DNA of 64,000 bases from Blautia schinkii (GCF_013304825.1 NZ_JAAWUO010000006.1:1-64000); one strand, 5' to 3'; positions 15,413-24,186 are shown, counted from the stretch's first letter. Notes: generated by a model from the letters alone, not told the origin. Program-made: numbers and translations.

Positions 15413-17089
15413 ATGATATATACGGATAGCCAATTAAAAGAAAAGATTGTTCGCATGATAGAATCTTTTGAAAATGAAGTTGTAGAATTTAAAGAAGCAC
15501 GCACAAATTATTCGTTTAATGACATTGGTAAATATTTTTCTGCACTTAGCAATGAAGCAAATCTTCGGGGATTACAGGAGGCGTGGCTGATTTTCGGAAT
15601 TTCGGATGATAAACGATATGTAGGAACGGAATTTCGGAAACAGGGAAGTCTGCAAAGTTTGAAAAAGGAAATCGTAAATGGAACCAATGAACGATTGACA
15701 TTTCTGGAGATATACGAACTGACAATGGAAAAATGTCGAGTGATAGCATTTCAAATTCCTCCAGCTATTAGGGGGATTCCGACAACATGGCAAGGGGCAG
15801 CGTATGCCAGAGAGCATGAATCTATATCACCGCTTCCGATGAATAAAGTAGATCTACTTAGAAGTCAAATAGGAATGGATTGGTCAAAAGAAATTGTAGA
15901 AGATGCAACGATAGAAGACTTGGATGAAGAAGCGATTAAAAGAGCAAGAGAACTTTTCTCAAAACGTCAGAGTGATCGAAAAAAAGCACAGGAAGTTTTA
16001 AAGAAACTGTCTGATATTGAGGTTTTAAATAAAGCTGGTATTACAATAAAAGGAAAAATCACCAGAACGGCATTATTGTTATTAGGAAAAAGTGAGGCTA
16101 AATATTTCTTTGATGGCTTTATTCCTAGAATTACCTGGACACTTTATAATGCAGATAATTCGGTAAAAGCTTATGAACATTTTGATATACCGATGTTAAT
16201 GGCAGTGGATAAGGTATATTCCAGGATCAGAAATGTAAAGTATCGTTATATTGCCGGACAGCAGACTTTGTTTCCGGATGAAGTAGATCAATATGAACCA
16301 GAGCTGATCAAAGAGATTATTAATAACTGTATTGCTCATCAGGACTATCGCTTGCGTGGAAAAATCAACGTAGAGGAATTTGAGGACAGACTGGTATTTA
16401 TCAATGAGGGGGCTTTTATACCAGAAACTATTGAACAAGCACTGGAACCGGGATATAAACCACCGTATTATCGAAATGTGTTTTTGTGTAACGCAATGGT
16501 AAATCTGTATATGATTGATACAAATTCAATGGGAATACCAATGATGTATCAGATACAGCGTGATAAATGCTTCCCATTGCCGACATATGATTTGAACACA
16601 ATTAATAGAGTTACAGTGACTGTGTACGGAAAGATATTGGATAAGAATTATACTCAGCTTTTATATTCCAATGAAGATTTAGATATGAGAACTGTATTTT
16701 TGTTGGATAAAGTTCAGAAACAGGAAGTAGTTTCTAAAGAAAGCTTTAAGGATTTGAAGAAAAAAGGTCTTGTGGAAGGACGTTATCCTAATGTTTTTGT
16801 ATCTTTCAAGGTGGCAGATATTGTCGGACAGAAAGCTGCTTATGTTCGAAATAAAGGGTTAGATGATGATATTTGCAAGCAGTTAATTATAAAAGCACTT
16901 CAGTCAATGGGAGAAGCCAGCAAAAGAGATTTAATGGAAGTACTGGAAAAAGCATTGCCAGAAGTACTTAGCGATGAACAGAAATCGAAGAAGGTTTCTA
17001 ATTTGTTACAGGCAATGAAAAAGGATGGAATTGTTGTTACAACAGGAACTAATAGGTATGCAAAGTGGTACTTGATAAAAAATGATTGA
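15413..17089 (+). CDS. AlbA_2 (Schlafen-like) plus GHKL-type ATP-binding protein
   Basis: A 558-residue protein. The N-terminal domain (VVEFKEARTNYSFNDIGKYF, then EAWLIFGISDD, residues about 20-150) is the AlbA_2 fold also called Schlafen-like, known for nucleic-acid binding and in some families nuclease activity. The middle (LIKEIINNCIAHQDYRLRG, about residue 300) matches the HATPase_c_4 region found with AlbA_2, with the N-box-like asparagines. The C-terminus (about 490-558) is winged-helix-like. It is either a transcription regulator or part of a defence module. It lies 27 bp ahead of a HEPN protein and is probably co-transcribed with it. Confidence 0.7.
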   Translation: MIYTDSQLKEKIVRMIESFENEVVEFKEARTNYSFNDIGKYFSALSNEANLRGLQEAWLIFGISDDKRYVGTEFRKQGSLQSLKKEIVNGTNERLTFLEIYELTMEKCRVIAFQIPPAIRGIPTTWQGAAYAREHESISPLPMNKVDLLRSQIGMDWSKEIVEDATIEDLDEEAIKRARELFSKRQSDRKKAQEVLKKLSDIEVLNKAGITIKGKITRTALLLLGKSEAKYFFDGFIPRITWTLYNADNSVKAYEHFDIPMLMAVDKVYSRIRNVKYRYIAGQQTLFPDEVDQYEPELIKEIINNCIAHQDYRLRGKINVEEFEDRLVFINEGAFIPETIEQALEPGYKPPYYRNVFLCNAMVNLYMIDTNSMGIPMMYQIQRDKCFPLPTYDLNTINRVTVTVYGKILDKNYTQLLYSNEDLDMRTVFLLDKVQKQEVVSKESFKDLKKKGLVEGRYPNVFVSFKVADIVGQKAAYVRNKGLDDDICKQLIIKALQSMGEASKRDLMEVLEKALPEVLSDEQKSKKVSNLLQAMKKDGIVVTTGTNRYAKWYLIKND

Positions 17090-17116
17090 TTTACAAAAAT
17101 GCGAGGGGGATGAAAA

Positions 17117-18841
17117 ATGAAATATATTACACAAGATTGGACATCTACTAAGGATGGATATTTATTTTTTGTTCAAAGACTACAAGAAATGTTGTTTCAT
17201 TATTCAGATGATATTGTTAAAGCGCCTGTTCATAATACACAAACATTATTAGAAGAATATGTTGATACTGAAAAAGATGTGGTGAAAGGGAGTATTAAGC
17301 AATATCAATTAGATATAATTGCAAAAGAGATTAAGTCGAGTTTAATGACAGACGTTATTGTTCGAGAGTTGTATAAATATGAAGTTATTGAAGAGATGGC
17401 AAAATTTTTAGATAAAGATCAAAGAACAGCGGTACATTATATATTCAATAAGATACCAAAGAAAAAGTACTATGAAATATGTTGTAAATACTTGAAAGAA
17501 AATTTGTCGGAATCAAACCGTAAAACAGAAATTGAAAAAGGACTTCGTGCTTGGCTTGCTTTTTTGCTATGGCATGGATATTCATCGGAATATATATATA
17601 GATTCCTGAGAAATATATTTGAGGAAAGTATAAATGATCCAGAAAAAAAAGCACAGATTTTTTTGAATAGGTTTGATTTTGAAATTGGTAAATACAAAGT
17701 GTACTTTGTTTTTTATGAAAAATTAAAGCCATATCAAAAGTTGTTAAATGAAAGATTGCATATTTCGTTTGAAGATGATGGTTGCTTTAAACAGATTAAA
17801 AGAAAGCAAAAGTCCTTTATAGGGGTTATGGAAACAAAGGCATATGATAATTATTCAGCAATGAAACGAGCGTATTCTGCATTAGAAATTTTTTTGAGAT
17901 ATTTAGAAGTTTTTTTGAATGATAATATCAGTGTAATAGGTAAAAACGGATTGGTAATTCGACAAGATACCCAAGAGGGAATAATTCTTCCCGTAAAAGC
18001 GTTTGGGTATAAAAGTATCAAGCCTGAGCCACGAGAAAATTTTAAAACTGAAATAGATACAATTGTTTTGGGATGCCAAGAAAAAGGAAAGGAAACTTAT
18101 TCTCAGCTTAATAAGATTGTTGATTTGCATAATGCGGCATTAAATCAACAAGACTTAAATGATGCATTTCTTAATTTGTGGTCAGCGTTGGAGGTTGCAA
18201 GTGTTACAGATAGTTCAAAATCCAAAATTGAAAGCGTTACTGATAATATAGTTTCCATTCTACAAAATGACTATTTCGAATGCATATTTTCTAATATACT
18301 TGACGATTTGAAAAATAATTTAGGTAATCGAAAAGTAAGTTTGTTGCTTAAAGATATAACAGAATTCGATAAAGAGATTTGTAAAATCGCAGGCTTTATA
18401 TTTCTTGAAAAATATGAGAAATATCGAGAAGATTATTTTGCGAATGAGCTTAAGTATTATCCCAATATACGTTATAAAATATATAACTTATATGAGCAAA
18501 GAGAAAATCGCGAAAAATTATGGCATCTTTCCGAAAAGTATTGTCAAAGAATTGAATGGCATCTTTATCGCTTATATAGGCTTAGAAATGCTATTGTTCA
18601 TGCAGGGGAAAGCCATAAACGAATACAAATGTTAGGAGAACATTTGCATATCTATGTGGATCGTGTAATTCTTGAGTTGATGGTTAAATTAGCAAAAGAT
18701 AAATGCCTTGGGACGATACAAGATGTTTTTACAGATACATATTTGTTATTGAATAAAAAGAAAAAAAATTTAAAAGAACCAGGTAATGTTGATGAACAAT
18801 CCATTATGCTATTGTTAGAAAATTTTTTTATCGAAGAGTAA
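17117..18841 (+). CDS. Large protein with C-terminal HEPN-type RNase motif
   Basis: A 574-residue protein behind GAGGGGGATG. I recognise no domain in the first 330 residues, which are charged and helical. The region about 345-520 has the look of an ApeA/HEPN family protein: NLWSALEVAS near residue 354 and RLRNAIVHAGESH at about 488-500, where R490 and H495 form the R-x4-H active-site motif of HEPN ribonucleases. HEPN proteins are common in toxin-antitoxin and anti-phage systems. Base composition is more A+T-rich than the neighbouring mobilization genes, suggesting it was acquired separately as cargo. It ends one base inside an ATG of the next open frame, but a terminator follows. Confidence 0.6.
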   Translation: MKYITQDWTSTKDGYLFFVQRLQEMLFHYSDDIVKAPVHNTQTLLEEYVDTEKDVVKGSIKQYQLDIIAKEIKSSLMTDVIVRELYKYEVIEEMAKFLDKDQRTAVHYIFNKIPKKKYYEICCKYLKENLSESNRKTEIEKGLRAWLAFLLWHGYSSEYIYRFLRNIFEESINDPEKKAQIFLNRFDFEIGKYKVYFVFYEKLKPYQKLLNERLHISFEDDGCFKQIKRKQKSFIGVMETKAYDNYSAMKRAYSALEIFLRYLEVFLNDNISVIGKNGLVIRQDTQEGIILPVKAFGYKSIKPEPRENFKTEIDTIVLGCQEKGKETYSQLNKIVDLHNAALNQQDLNDAFLNLWSALEVASVTDSSKSKIESVTDNIVSILQNDYFECIFSNILDDLKNNLGNRKVSLLLKDITEFDKEICKIAGFIFLEKYEKYREDYFANELKYYPNIRYKIYNLYEQRENREKLWHLSEKYCQRIEWHLYRLYRLRNAIVHAGESHKRIQMLGEHLHIYVDRVILELMVKLAKDKCLGTIQDVFTDTYLLLNKKKKNLKEPGNVDEQSIMLLLENFFIEE

Positions 18842-18846
18842 TGCAT

Positions 18847-18884
18847 ATAAGGAATATTCTGAAGAAAGGGTATTCCTTATTTTG
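18847..18884 (+). terminator. Terminator of the AlbA_2-HEPN unit
   Basis: Perfect 10-bp stem ATAAGGAATA (18847-18856) with TATTCCTTAT (18871-18880), followed by TTTGCTATTT. It isolates the recombinase gene from upstream transcription. Confidence 0.7.
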
Positions 18885-18887
18885 CTA

Positions 18888-18915
18888 TTTACAATTATAT
18901 TTTAGATGGTACAAT
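18888..18915 (+). promoter_or_regulatory. Promoter of the serine recombinase
   Basis: TTTACA (18888-18893), 16-bp spacer, TACAAT (18910-18915): a good sigma-A promoter. The -10 region GGTACAAT shares six of eight bases with the sigma-E CATACAnT box, but I see no matching sigma-E -35, so mother-cell control is not shown by sequence. Confidence 0.6.
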
Positions 18916-18960
18916 AAAGTTGTAACAGAACGACTTAAATATAACAGAAAGGTATTAGAT

Positions 18961-20496
18961 ATGAATATAGCTGCTTATTGTCGTGTCTCCACTGATAAAG
19001 CTGATCAGCTCAACAGTCTGGAAGCTCAAAAGCAATTTTTCTCTGAGTACACCCAGCGTACTGGTGACAACTTAGTTAGATTATATGCAGATGAGGGTAT
19101 TTCAGGCACGAAAATAAAAAATCGAAAAGAATTTTTACGCATGATGGCTGATGCTGAACATGGACTATTTGATATGGTAGTAGTAAAGGACATCTCTCGC
19201 TTTGCCAGAAATACTGTAGACCTTCTGCAGAATGTCCGCAAACTGAAAGCATTAGGAATCGAGACACAGTTTTTGACGGCCAACATGACCAGCATGGGAA
19301 ACAGTGAATTTGTTCTGACAATCTTCGGTGCATTGGCGCAGGAAGAAAGTGCCAATACTTCAAAGCGTGTGAAATTCGGCAAGAAAATGAATGCTGAAAA
19401 AGGACGAGTTCCGAATATTGTGTACGGATATGATAAAACCATTGGAGATTACTTTAATTTGGCAATCAACGAGGAAGAAGCAGCTGTTATCAGGCAGATT
19501 TATAAATGGTATATCGAAGAAGGATATGGTGCCGCCAAGATTGCAAACATGCTGAATGCGAAAGGCATCCGAACAAAGCGTAATTGTCAGTGGAGCCAGA
19601 ATGCGACGTGCCGGATTTTAACGAATGAACTTTATACCGGAAAAATTATCAATGGAAAGCAGGAAGTAACTGACTTCCTGACCGGACAGAGAACGGAAAA
19701 AGATGAAACGGAGTGGATGGTAACAGAACGTCCGGAACTGCGGATTATTGAGCCGGAAATGTATGAAAAGGCACAGGAGATTTTGGAGTGCAGAAGCAAG
19801 ACTTTTAAATTAACAAAGGAACGGCAGAGCAATAAGTATTTGTTTTCTACTCTGATTAAATGTAAGGAATGTGGCTGGTCATTTCGACGAACTGTTCGTA
19901 CTTATAAGAATACTTATATTCGCTGGGTATGTTCCGGTCATAATGGACGTGGGGCGGATAGCTGCCCGAATGCTCAGACAGTGGACGAGGAAGAGTTGAT
20001 TGAAGTTCTGTCCGAATACTTTTCCGAGCTGCTGAAAGCAAAGAAAAATGTAATTCGTCACGTAACAGGCGAATTCCAGAGGGTTTACAAAGCCAAGGAT
20101 GAGAACCTGAATTACGAAAAGGAATTGAACGCACAGCTTCACAAGCTTCAAAAAATGCGTCAGAAATACATGGATATGTACACCGATGACCTCATTACAC
20201 GTGAGGAACTGAATGAAAAAATCGGCGGCACAAAACAGGAAATCGAGCGTCTGGAGAATGAGTTGAAAATGGTTGCTTATCACCTGACAAAAGGTGAACA
20301 ACTGGAAACAATCTTGAATCGCACGTTTAAAGAGATTGAAGATATTTCCGATGTTCACCAGATGACCAATGCACAGCTTAAACGGATTATCCAGAAAATT
20401 GAAGTAGACAAGGATGGTAACGTAGATATTTACTTACGAATCTTCGGTGATTTAGGCTTAGATGAAACCGTTCTAATTAGTGACAACCAAACATAA
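18961..20496 (+). CDS. Large serine recombinase of the spoIIID element
   Basis: Start at ATG 18961 (AGAAAGG upstream), 511 residues; the frame is open further upstream but that part has no homologous look. The resolvase catalytic domain begins at once (IAAYCRVSTDKADQL, nucleophile Ser10; then YADEGISGTK and VVKDISRFARN). A recombinase domain follows (GYGAAKIANMLNAKGI), then a zinc ribbon (CKECGWSFRRT ... CSGHN ... DSC, about residues 301-337) and a coiled-coil tail (about 370-450). The length and domain order match the SpoIVCA type that excises skin from sigK. The stop codon TAA (20494-20496) overlaps the right core, so excision changes the C-terminus (see findings). Confidence 0.95.
   Translation: MNIAAYCRVSTDKADQLNSLEAQKQFFSEYTQRTGDNLVRLYADEGISGTKIKNRKEFLRMMADAEHGLFDMVVVKDISRFARNTVDLLQNVRKLKALGIETQFLTANMTSMGNSEFVLTIFGALAQEESANTSKRVKFGKKMNAEKGRVPNIVYGYDKTIGDYFNLAINEEEAAVIRQIYKWYIEEGYGAAKIANMLNAKGIRTKRNCQWSQNATCRILTNELYTGKIINGKQEVTDFLTGQRTEKDETEWMVTERPELRIIEPEMYEKAQEILECRSKTFKLTKERQSNKYLFSTLIKCKECGWSFRRTVRTYKNTYIRWVCSGHNGRGADSCPNAQTVDEEELIEVLSEYFSELLKAKKNVIRHVTGEFQRVYKAKDENLNYEKELNAQLHKLQKMRQKYMDMYTDDLITREELNEKIGGTKQEIERLENELKMVAYHLTKGEQLETILNRTFKEIEDISDVHQMTNAQLKRIIQKIEVDKDGNVDIYLRIFGDLGLDETVLISDNQT
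20491..20495 (+). other. attR core of the spoIIID element
   Basis: ACATA shared with 6338-6342, with element sequence ACCAA to the left and spoIIID sequence AGGACT to the right. The recombinase stop codon begins at its fourth base. Confidence 0.75.
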
Positions 20497-20635
20497 GGAC
20501 TGTGTGGAACGGTTGAAGGTGATCAATCCGGGGATGGCTGTGGAAGTGCGGAAGGTACTGGATGTGAATAAGCAGGAGAGACATATCCGTGGAGGGCTTG
20601 CGACCCGGGAGAAGTATCTGCATGCGCGAAATTAA
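20492..20635 (+). pseudogene. spoIIID: spoIIID, 3' part (interrupted by the element)
   Basis: From CAT at 20492 the frame reads HKDCVERLKVINPGMA, then VRKVLDVNKQERHIRGG and ends LATREKYLHARN with TAA at 20633-20635. This is the C-terminal half of SpoIIID, with the conserved HIRGG-x-AT-x-x-KY basic region that contacts DNA next to the helix-turn-helix. There is no start codon or ribosome site of its own. Joined to codons 1-37 from 6228 it gives an 84-codon gene whose recognition helix reads SKSTVHKDCVERL. No premature stop has accumulated, which argues that the gene is still used. Confidence 0.9.
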
Positions 20636-20734
20636 GTTGACATACCTGGTGAGTTGTGCGAAGATTTGTATATAAGTGCAATAGCTGCTTTGCCAGGCAT
20701 TGAATACACCACGAAAGAAAGAGAGGCTTTTATC

Positions 20735-21139
20735 ATGCTGAAACAGTTATCCATATACGCAGAGAACAAGAAGGGCGTTATGCAGAACATCACAGGGATC
20801 CTGAAGGAAGAGGACATTAACATTCTGGGATCTGTTACCAACGACAGTGCTGAGTACGGAATCGTAAGAATGGTAGTTTCTGATCCGGAAAAAGCGAAGG
20901 AGGCTCTGATCGGTGCCGGTTATCTCTGTCATGTTATTGAGGTGATCGGAGTAGAAGTAGAAGATAAAACAGGAAATCTCAATGATCTTCTTCTTACACT
21001 AAAGGACAGTAACGTAAGTGTGGATTATCTGTATCTTTCTTTTAATCGTGATTCCGGCAAGCCGATCATGGTATTCCATACAGAAGATATCATGGAAGTA
21101 AGAGAATGCCTGAAATCCAGAGGATACTCTGTTTTATAG
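20735..21139 (+). CDS. Tandem ACT-domain protein
   Basis: Start at ATG 20735 after GAGAGG; 134 residues. Two ACT domains are visible: LKQLSIYAENKKGVMQNITG (residues 2-65) and CHVIEVIGVEVEDKTGNLND (about 68-134). ACT domains bind amino acids or similar small ligands. Stand-alone double-ACT proteins of this type are common in Clostridia, sometimes beside acetate- or phenylacetate-CoA ligases, which are absent here. It is likely an amino-acid-responsive regulator or sensor; the partner is unknown. Confidence 0.75.
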   Translation: MLKQLSIYAENKKGVMQNITGILKEEDINILGSVTNDSAEYGIVRMVVSDPEKAKEALIGAGYLCHVIEVIGVEVEDKTGNLNDLLLTLKDSNVSVDYLYLSFNRDSGKPIMVFHTEDIMEVRECLKSRGYSVL

Positions 21140-21199
21140 AAATAAAACGATCATGTCCAATTATTAATGAATTCTATATTATAAAAACTAAATATTAAT

Positions 21200-21228
21200 T
21201 TTACAAATAAACATGGTCATGCTATCAT
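21200..21228 (+). promoter_or_regulatory. Promoter of an unidentified RNA
   Basis: TTTACA (21200-21205), 17-bp spacer, TATCAT (21223-21228). No open reading frame with a ribosome site follows before the terminator at 21380-21437. Confidence 0.6.
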
Positions 21229-21234
21229 ATAACC

Positions 21235-21440
21235 ATAATAGTTCTTAACCTGTATCAGCCACCTACGGATATGCAAGTATCCGACATAAATACAGGGCAG
21301 AACTAAAAAACTCATCACATAAAGTTAATAATTACACCCATGAAGGATCCTGTGAATCAGCGTACACAGGTTACTTCAGAAAAAAGCTGTTATATCGGCG
21401 GAGTTTTCTGTGTCTCCAATGGTATGGCAGCTTTTTTCTT
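21235..21440 (+). ncRNA. Structured ~200-nt RNA or leader, family not recognised
   Basis: Between a promoter and a terminator lies a transcript without a coding frame. It has a stem CCTGTAT (about 21250) with ATACAGG (about 21292), enclosing the hairpin CGGATA (21266) / TATCCG, and ends with a long hairpin: AAAAAAGCTG (21380-21389) pairs with CAGCTTTTTT (21428-21437), with an inner GGAG/CTCC stem. It could be a small RNA or an attenuator for the YfhO gene 200 bp downstream. It does not match the consensus of any riboswitch class I can recall. Confidence 0.5.
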
Positions 21441-21648
21441 TATGTAATATTCAGTCAAAAATTTCGCAGTATTTTCACAAACACGTGATACATTATAGGA
21501 AGTGTTATAATACATTTCGAATATAGATAAGCGCAGCGTTTGCTTTTATGAGCAAGTGCGAAGTGGATTGCGAATATCCGCATGACCTGAATGCAGATGG
21601 TGAATATCTGCCTGACGACTGATAAGAATCGACGGAAGAGGAAATACG
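21441..21648 (+). other. Leader of the YfhO-like gene
   Basis: 208 bp without a gene. It holds short imperfect repeats of the form GCGAATATCCGCATGACCTGAATGC-like half-sites (GAATATC occurs at about 21571 and 21602, each followed by TG/CG and TGAC) and the ribosome site GGAAGAGG before ATG 21649. No further element recognised. Confidence 0.35.
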
Positions 21649-24186
21649 ATGAAATTACTGAAAAAACGAAATCATAGAAGCGAAATCCCGGTCTGGGTCT
21701 ATATCCTGGCATTTTTGTTTCCGGTAATCATATTTACAGCTGGTTTTTCCCTAAAAGGCGTGTATCCCTTTGGGGAGGCGTCAGCACTTGTTGTAGACGG
21801 TGTTCACCAGTATACAGCTTTTTATAAAGAGCTTGCCAGCCAGCTTGGAAAAGGTCTGGGATGGACTTATTCTTCACACGCCATGGGATACAATTTCTAT
21901 GGCTTATTCTGTTATTATCTCTGCAGTCCATTCAGTTTGCTGGTTCTTCTGCTGATGAAATTCATGTACGTAAACGAAGCTGTGACAGCTGTGATCCTGG
22001 TCAAAGTGGGTCTTTGCAGCGTGTCCATGGCATGGTATTCCGGAAAAAAATATCCTGGCAGAAGCAGCATGGCAGTTTCTCTTGGCTGCATGTACGGCCT
22101 GTCTAATTTTATGCTGGGCTATTACAGCAATGTGATGTGGTTTGACTGTATTATGATGCTTCCGGTGCTGGCATATTTTATAGAACAGTTTGTACATACC
22201 GGAAGATGGAAAAGATATTGCCTGGTGCTGGGGTACTGTATTCTGACCAGCTATTATATGGGATTTATGCTGTGCGTATTTGCAGCACTTTATTATCTGG
22301 CCAATCTCATTATTATGGTGGCGACGAAAACGGATCAGCGCGGAGCTAAGATTTTTTATTCACTGGGGACGTTCGCGGGAGCTTCCATTGCGGCAGCAGG
22401 CCTAGGGGGTATCACGCTGATCCCCGGAATCATCGCGGTTTCCAGAACAGCTGCAGCAACAGAGGCAGGAAGCGAACTGAACGGTGTTTACGGAGATCTC
22501 TGGAAGCAGCTTGGCGCGTTGATGGAAGATTCCCTGTCTTTTGTGAAATCAGGTGAGCAGGGAGATGTGAACCTTTACTGTGGCTGCGCGGTGCTGCTTT
22601 TTGCAGGAATGTATTTTTTTAACAAAGAGATCCGAATTGTGGAAAAAATCGTGCTGGGTTTGCTGATCGTTTTATATTTTGCAGGGTTTCATGTAACGAT
22701 GTTGAATCTTCTTTTTCACGGGCTGCATAAGCCGGTGGGAATTCCCAACCGATTTGCTTTTGTTCTGGTGTTCCTGCTTCTAAGAGTGACCAGTGATGCC
22801 TGGGGAAAAATATCCGTACAGAGCAGAAAATGGCTTTTTGCAGGGCTGGCAGCAGCAGAAATATTTTGTGTAGCTGTAGGGATTCTGGGTGGGAAAAACA
22901 GAGAAATTTTATTCTCAGCCGGTGCTATTGCACTGATGTTTTTACCTGTGTGGACGGAATGTTTTATTTGTGGAAAACTTCCGGTAAACCACTTCGGACA
23001 TGTGGAAATTCGAAAAATATGCAGCTGTATACTTATGCTGTTGATCCTTGCAGAAACCGGAATCCACGGGATTGTAAGCATTACAGATAACGGAACAGCC
23101 AGTCGTGATATTTATGTGGAAAGCGAGCAGGAAGTTAGTGAACTTATGGATTCTGTAAGTGCAGATCAGGTAAATTACAGAGCTGCTATTGTGAATCCGC
23201 TGGTGAGAAATGAGGAACTTCTGTATCAGCTTAATGGAATTTCAATGTATTCATCTACCAATACGGAAGAAATGTGGGATTTTGTGAAAACCATGGGTTT
23301 TGAAAATCTGGAGAACCGCTATCAATATGCAGGTGCAACAGAGGCAATGGATATGCTTCTGGGAATCCGTTATCTGATCTGTCGGAATACAAGGATATTG
23401 AACACATCCTATCAGAAGATGGGGGAAAGTTTGTCTTTTGACCTGTATGAAAATCCCCGTGCGCTGAAAGCCGGATATATGGTCAGTGATTCTGCAGTGG
23501 ATTATGCAATGGCAGGCACTAATCCAATGGAAGTACAGAACCGGCTGCTCAGAGGCATTGCAGGGAAAAGACTTTATAATCTGAAGACAGTCAGCTCTGA
23601 GACAACACTTACCGGAATGGCAGCCTTCAATATCCGACTGAAAAAAGACGAACATGGGTATCTTTACATTCCGGGAACAGAGCCGGATACAGTTACGATC
23701 AATGGGCAGGAACAGAAGTCAGATTACTGGAATAATAATTTTCTGGATCTTGGAACTTATGATACAGAAACAATGGTTCATATCACTGCAAATTCCGGTA
23801 TACACGAAGCTGTTCTCGGAACTTATCAGGAGACGGATCTGGATGAAATCTATGAAAAGCTTTCCTTACAGCAGATAGATCTTGAAGGAGGAAAAGGGAA
23901 CATAACTGTGCAAAGGGGCGGAATACTTATGATTAGCAGTTTTTATGATTCGGATATGCGGATTTATGTAGATGGAAAAAAAGCGGAAACACTGAACCTG
24001 CAGGGACTTACCGGGGTGAAGCTTTCGGCAGGAGCACATAAGATTGTTATGAAATATCATACACCTGGGCTTCGGTTGGGAGCAGTTCTTTCTATATTAA
24101 TGGTATTTGTGCTGGGAATTATAGAGTATGCAGGAAGCAGAAAGCGGAAAAATTACGGGAGAAGGAGATATTTTACCTGGATATAG
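21649..24186 (+). CDS. YfhO family membrane protein
   Basis: An 845-residue integral membrane protein. About 12-14 transmembrane helices fill the first 480 residues, with the family segments GVHQYTAFYKELASQL (about residue 47) and the GYNFYGLFCYY region. The C-terminal 330 residues, outside the membrane, carry the YfhO pattern (MLLGIRYLI near 568, SFYDSDMRIYVDGKKAE near 764) and a last hydrophobic helix. YfhO proteins have a GT-C glycosyltransferase-like topology and in some Gram-positives help glycosylate teichoic acids. No partner gene is adjacent. Substrate unknown. Confidence 0.8.
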   Translation: MKLLKKRNHRSEIPVWVYILAFLFPVIIFTAGFSLKGVYPFGEASALVVDGVHQYTAFYKELASQLGKGLGWTYSSHAMGYNFYGLFCYYLCSPFSLLVLLLMKFMYVNEAVTAVILVKVGLCSVSMAWYSGKKYPGRSSMAVSLGCMYGLSNFMLGYYSNVMWFDCIMMLPVLAYFIEQFVHTGRWKRYCLVLGYCILTSYYMGFMLCVFAALYYLANLIIMVATKTDQRGAKIFYSLGTFAGASIAAAGLGGITLIPGIIAVSRTAAATEAGSELNGVYGDLWKQLGALMEDSLSFVKSGEQGDVNLYCGCAVLLFAGMYFFNKEIRIVEKIVLGLLIVLYFAGFHVTMLNLLFHGLHKPVGIPNRFAFVLVFLLLRVTSDAWGKISVQSRKWLFAGLAAAEIFCVAVGILGGKNREILFSAGAIALMFLPVWTECFICGKLPVNHFGHVEIRKICSCILMLLILAETGIHGIVSITDNGTASRDIYVESEQEVSELMDSVSADQVNYRAAIVNPLVRNEELLYQLNGISMYSSTNTEEMWDFVKTMGFENLENRYQYAGATEAMDMLLGIRYLICRNTRILNTSYQKMGESLSFDLYENPRALKAGYMVSDSAVDYAMAGTNPMEVQNRLLRGIAGKRLYNLKTVSSETTLTGMAAFNIRLKKDEHGYLYIPGTEPDTVTINGQEQKSDYWNNNFLDLGTYDTETMVHITANSGIHEAVLGTYQETDLDEIYEKLSLQQIDLEGGKGNITVQRGGILMISSFYDSDMRIYVDGKKAETLNLQGLTGVKLSAGAHKIVMKYHTPGLRLGAVLSILMVFVLGIIEYAGSRKRKNYGRRRYFTWI

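Larger units (their letters stand above)
6343..20495 (+). mobile_element. 14.15-kb skin-like mobilizable element in spoIIID
   Basis: Bounded by ACATA at both ends, it separates codons 38 and 39 of spoIIID. In order it carries TnpV, a BlaI/M56/winged-helix regulatory set, a DUF6076-like protein on the opposite strand, Xis-like protein, candidate oriT, MobV relaxase, CHC2 primase-like protein, VapE-like ATPase, a repeat-rich possible origin, an AlbA_2 protein, a HEPN protein, and a large serine recombinase ending in the right core. This is a Tn4451-like mobilizable element by content, but its site and the precise in-frame restoration resemble sporulation intervening elements such as skin in sigK. 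Most genes appear intact. Confidence 0.85.

Noticed and set aside
18884-18915. Sigma-E or sigma-K promoter for the recombinase
   Set aside because: The -10 is two bases off both consensus boxes and no fitting -35 is at the right distance; the sigma-A reading is better.
6343-20495. Prophage in spoIIID
   Set aside because: No capsid, tail, terminase or lysis genes; the content is that of a mobilizable element.
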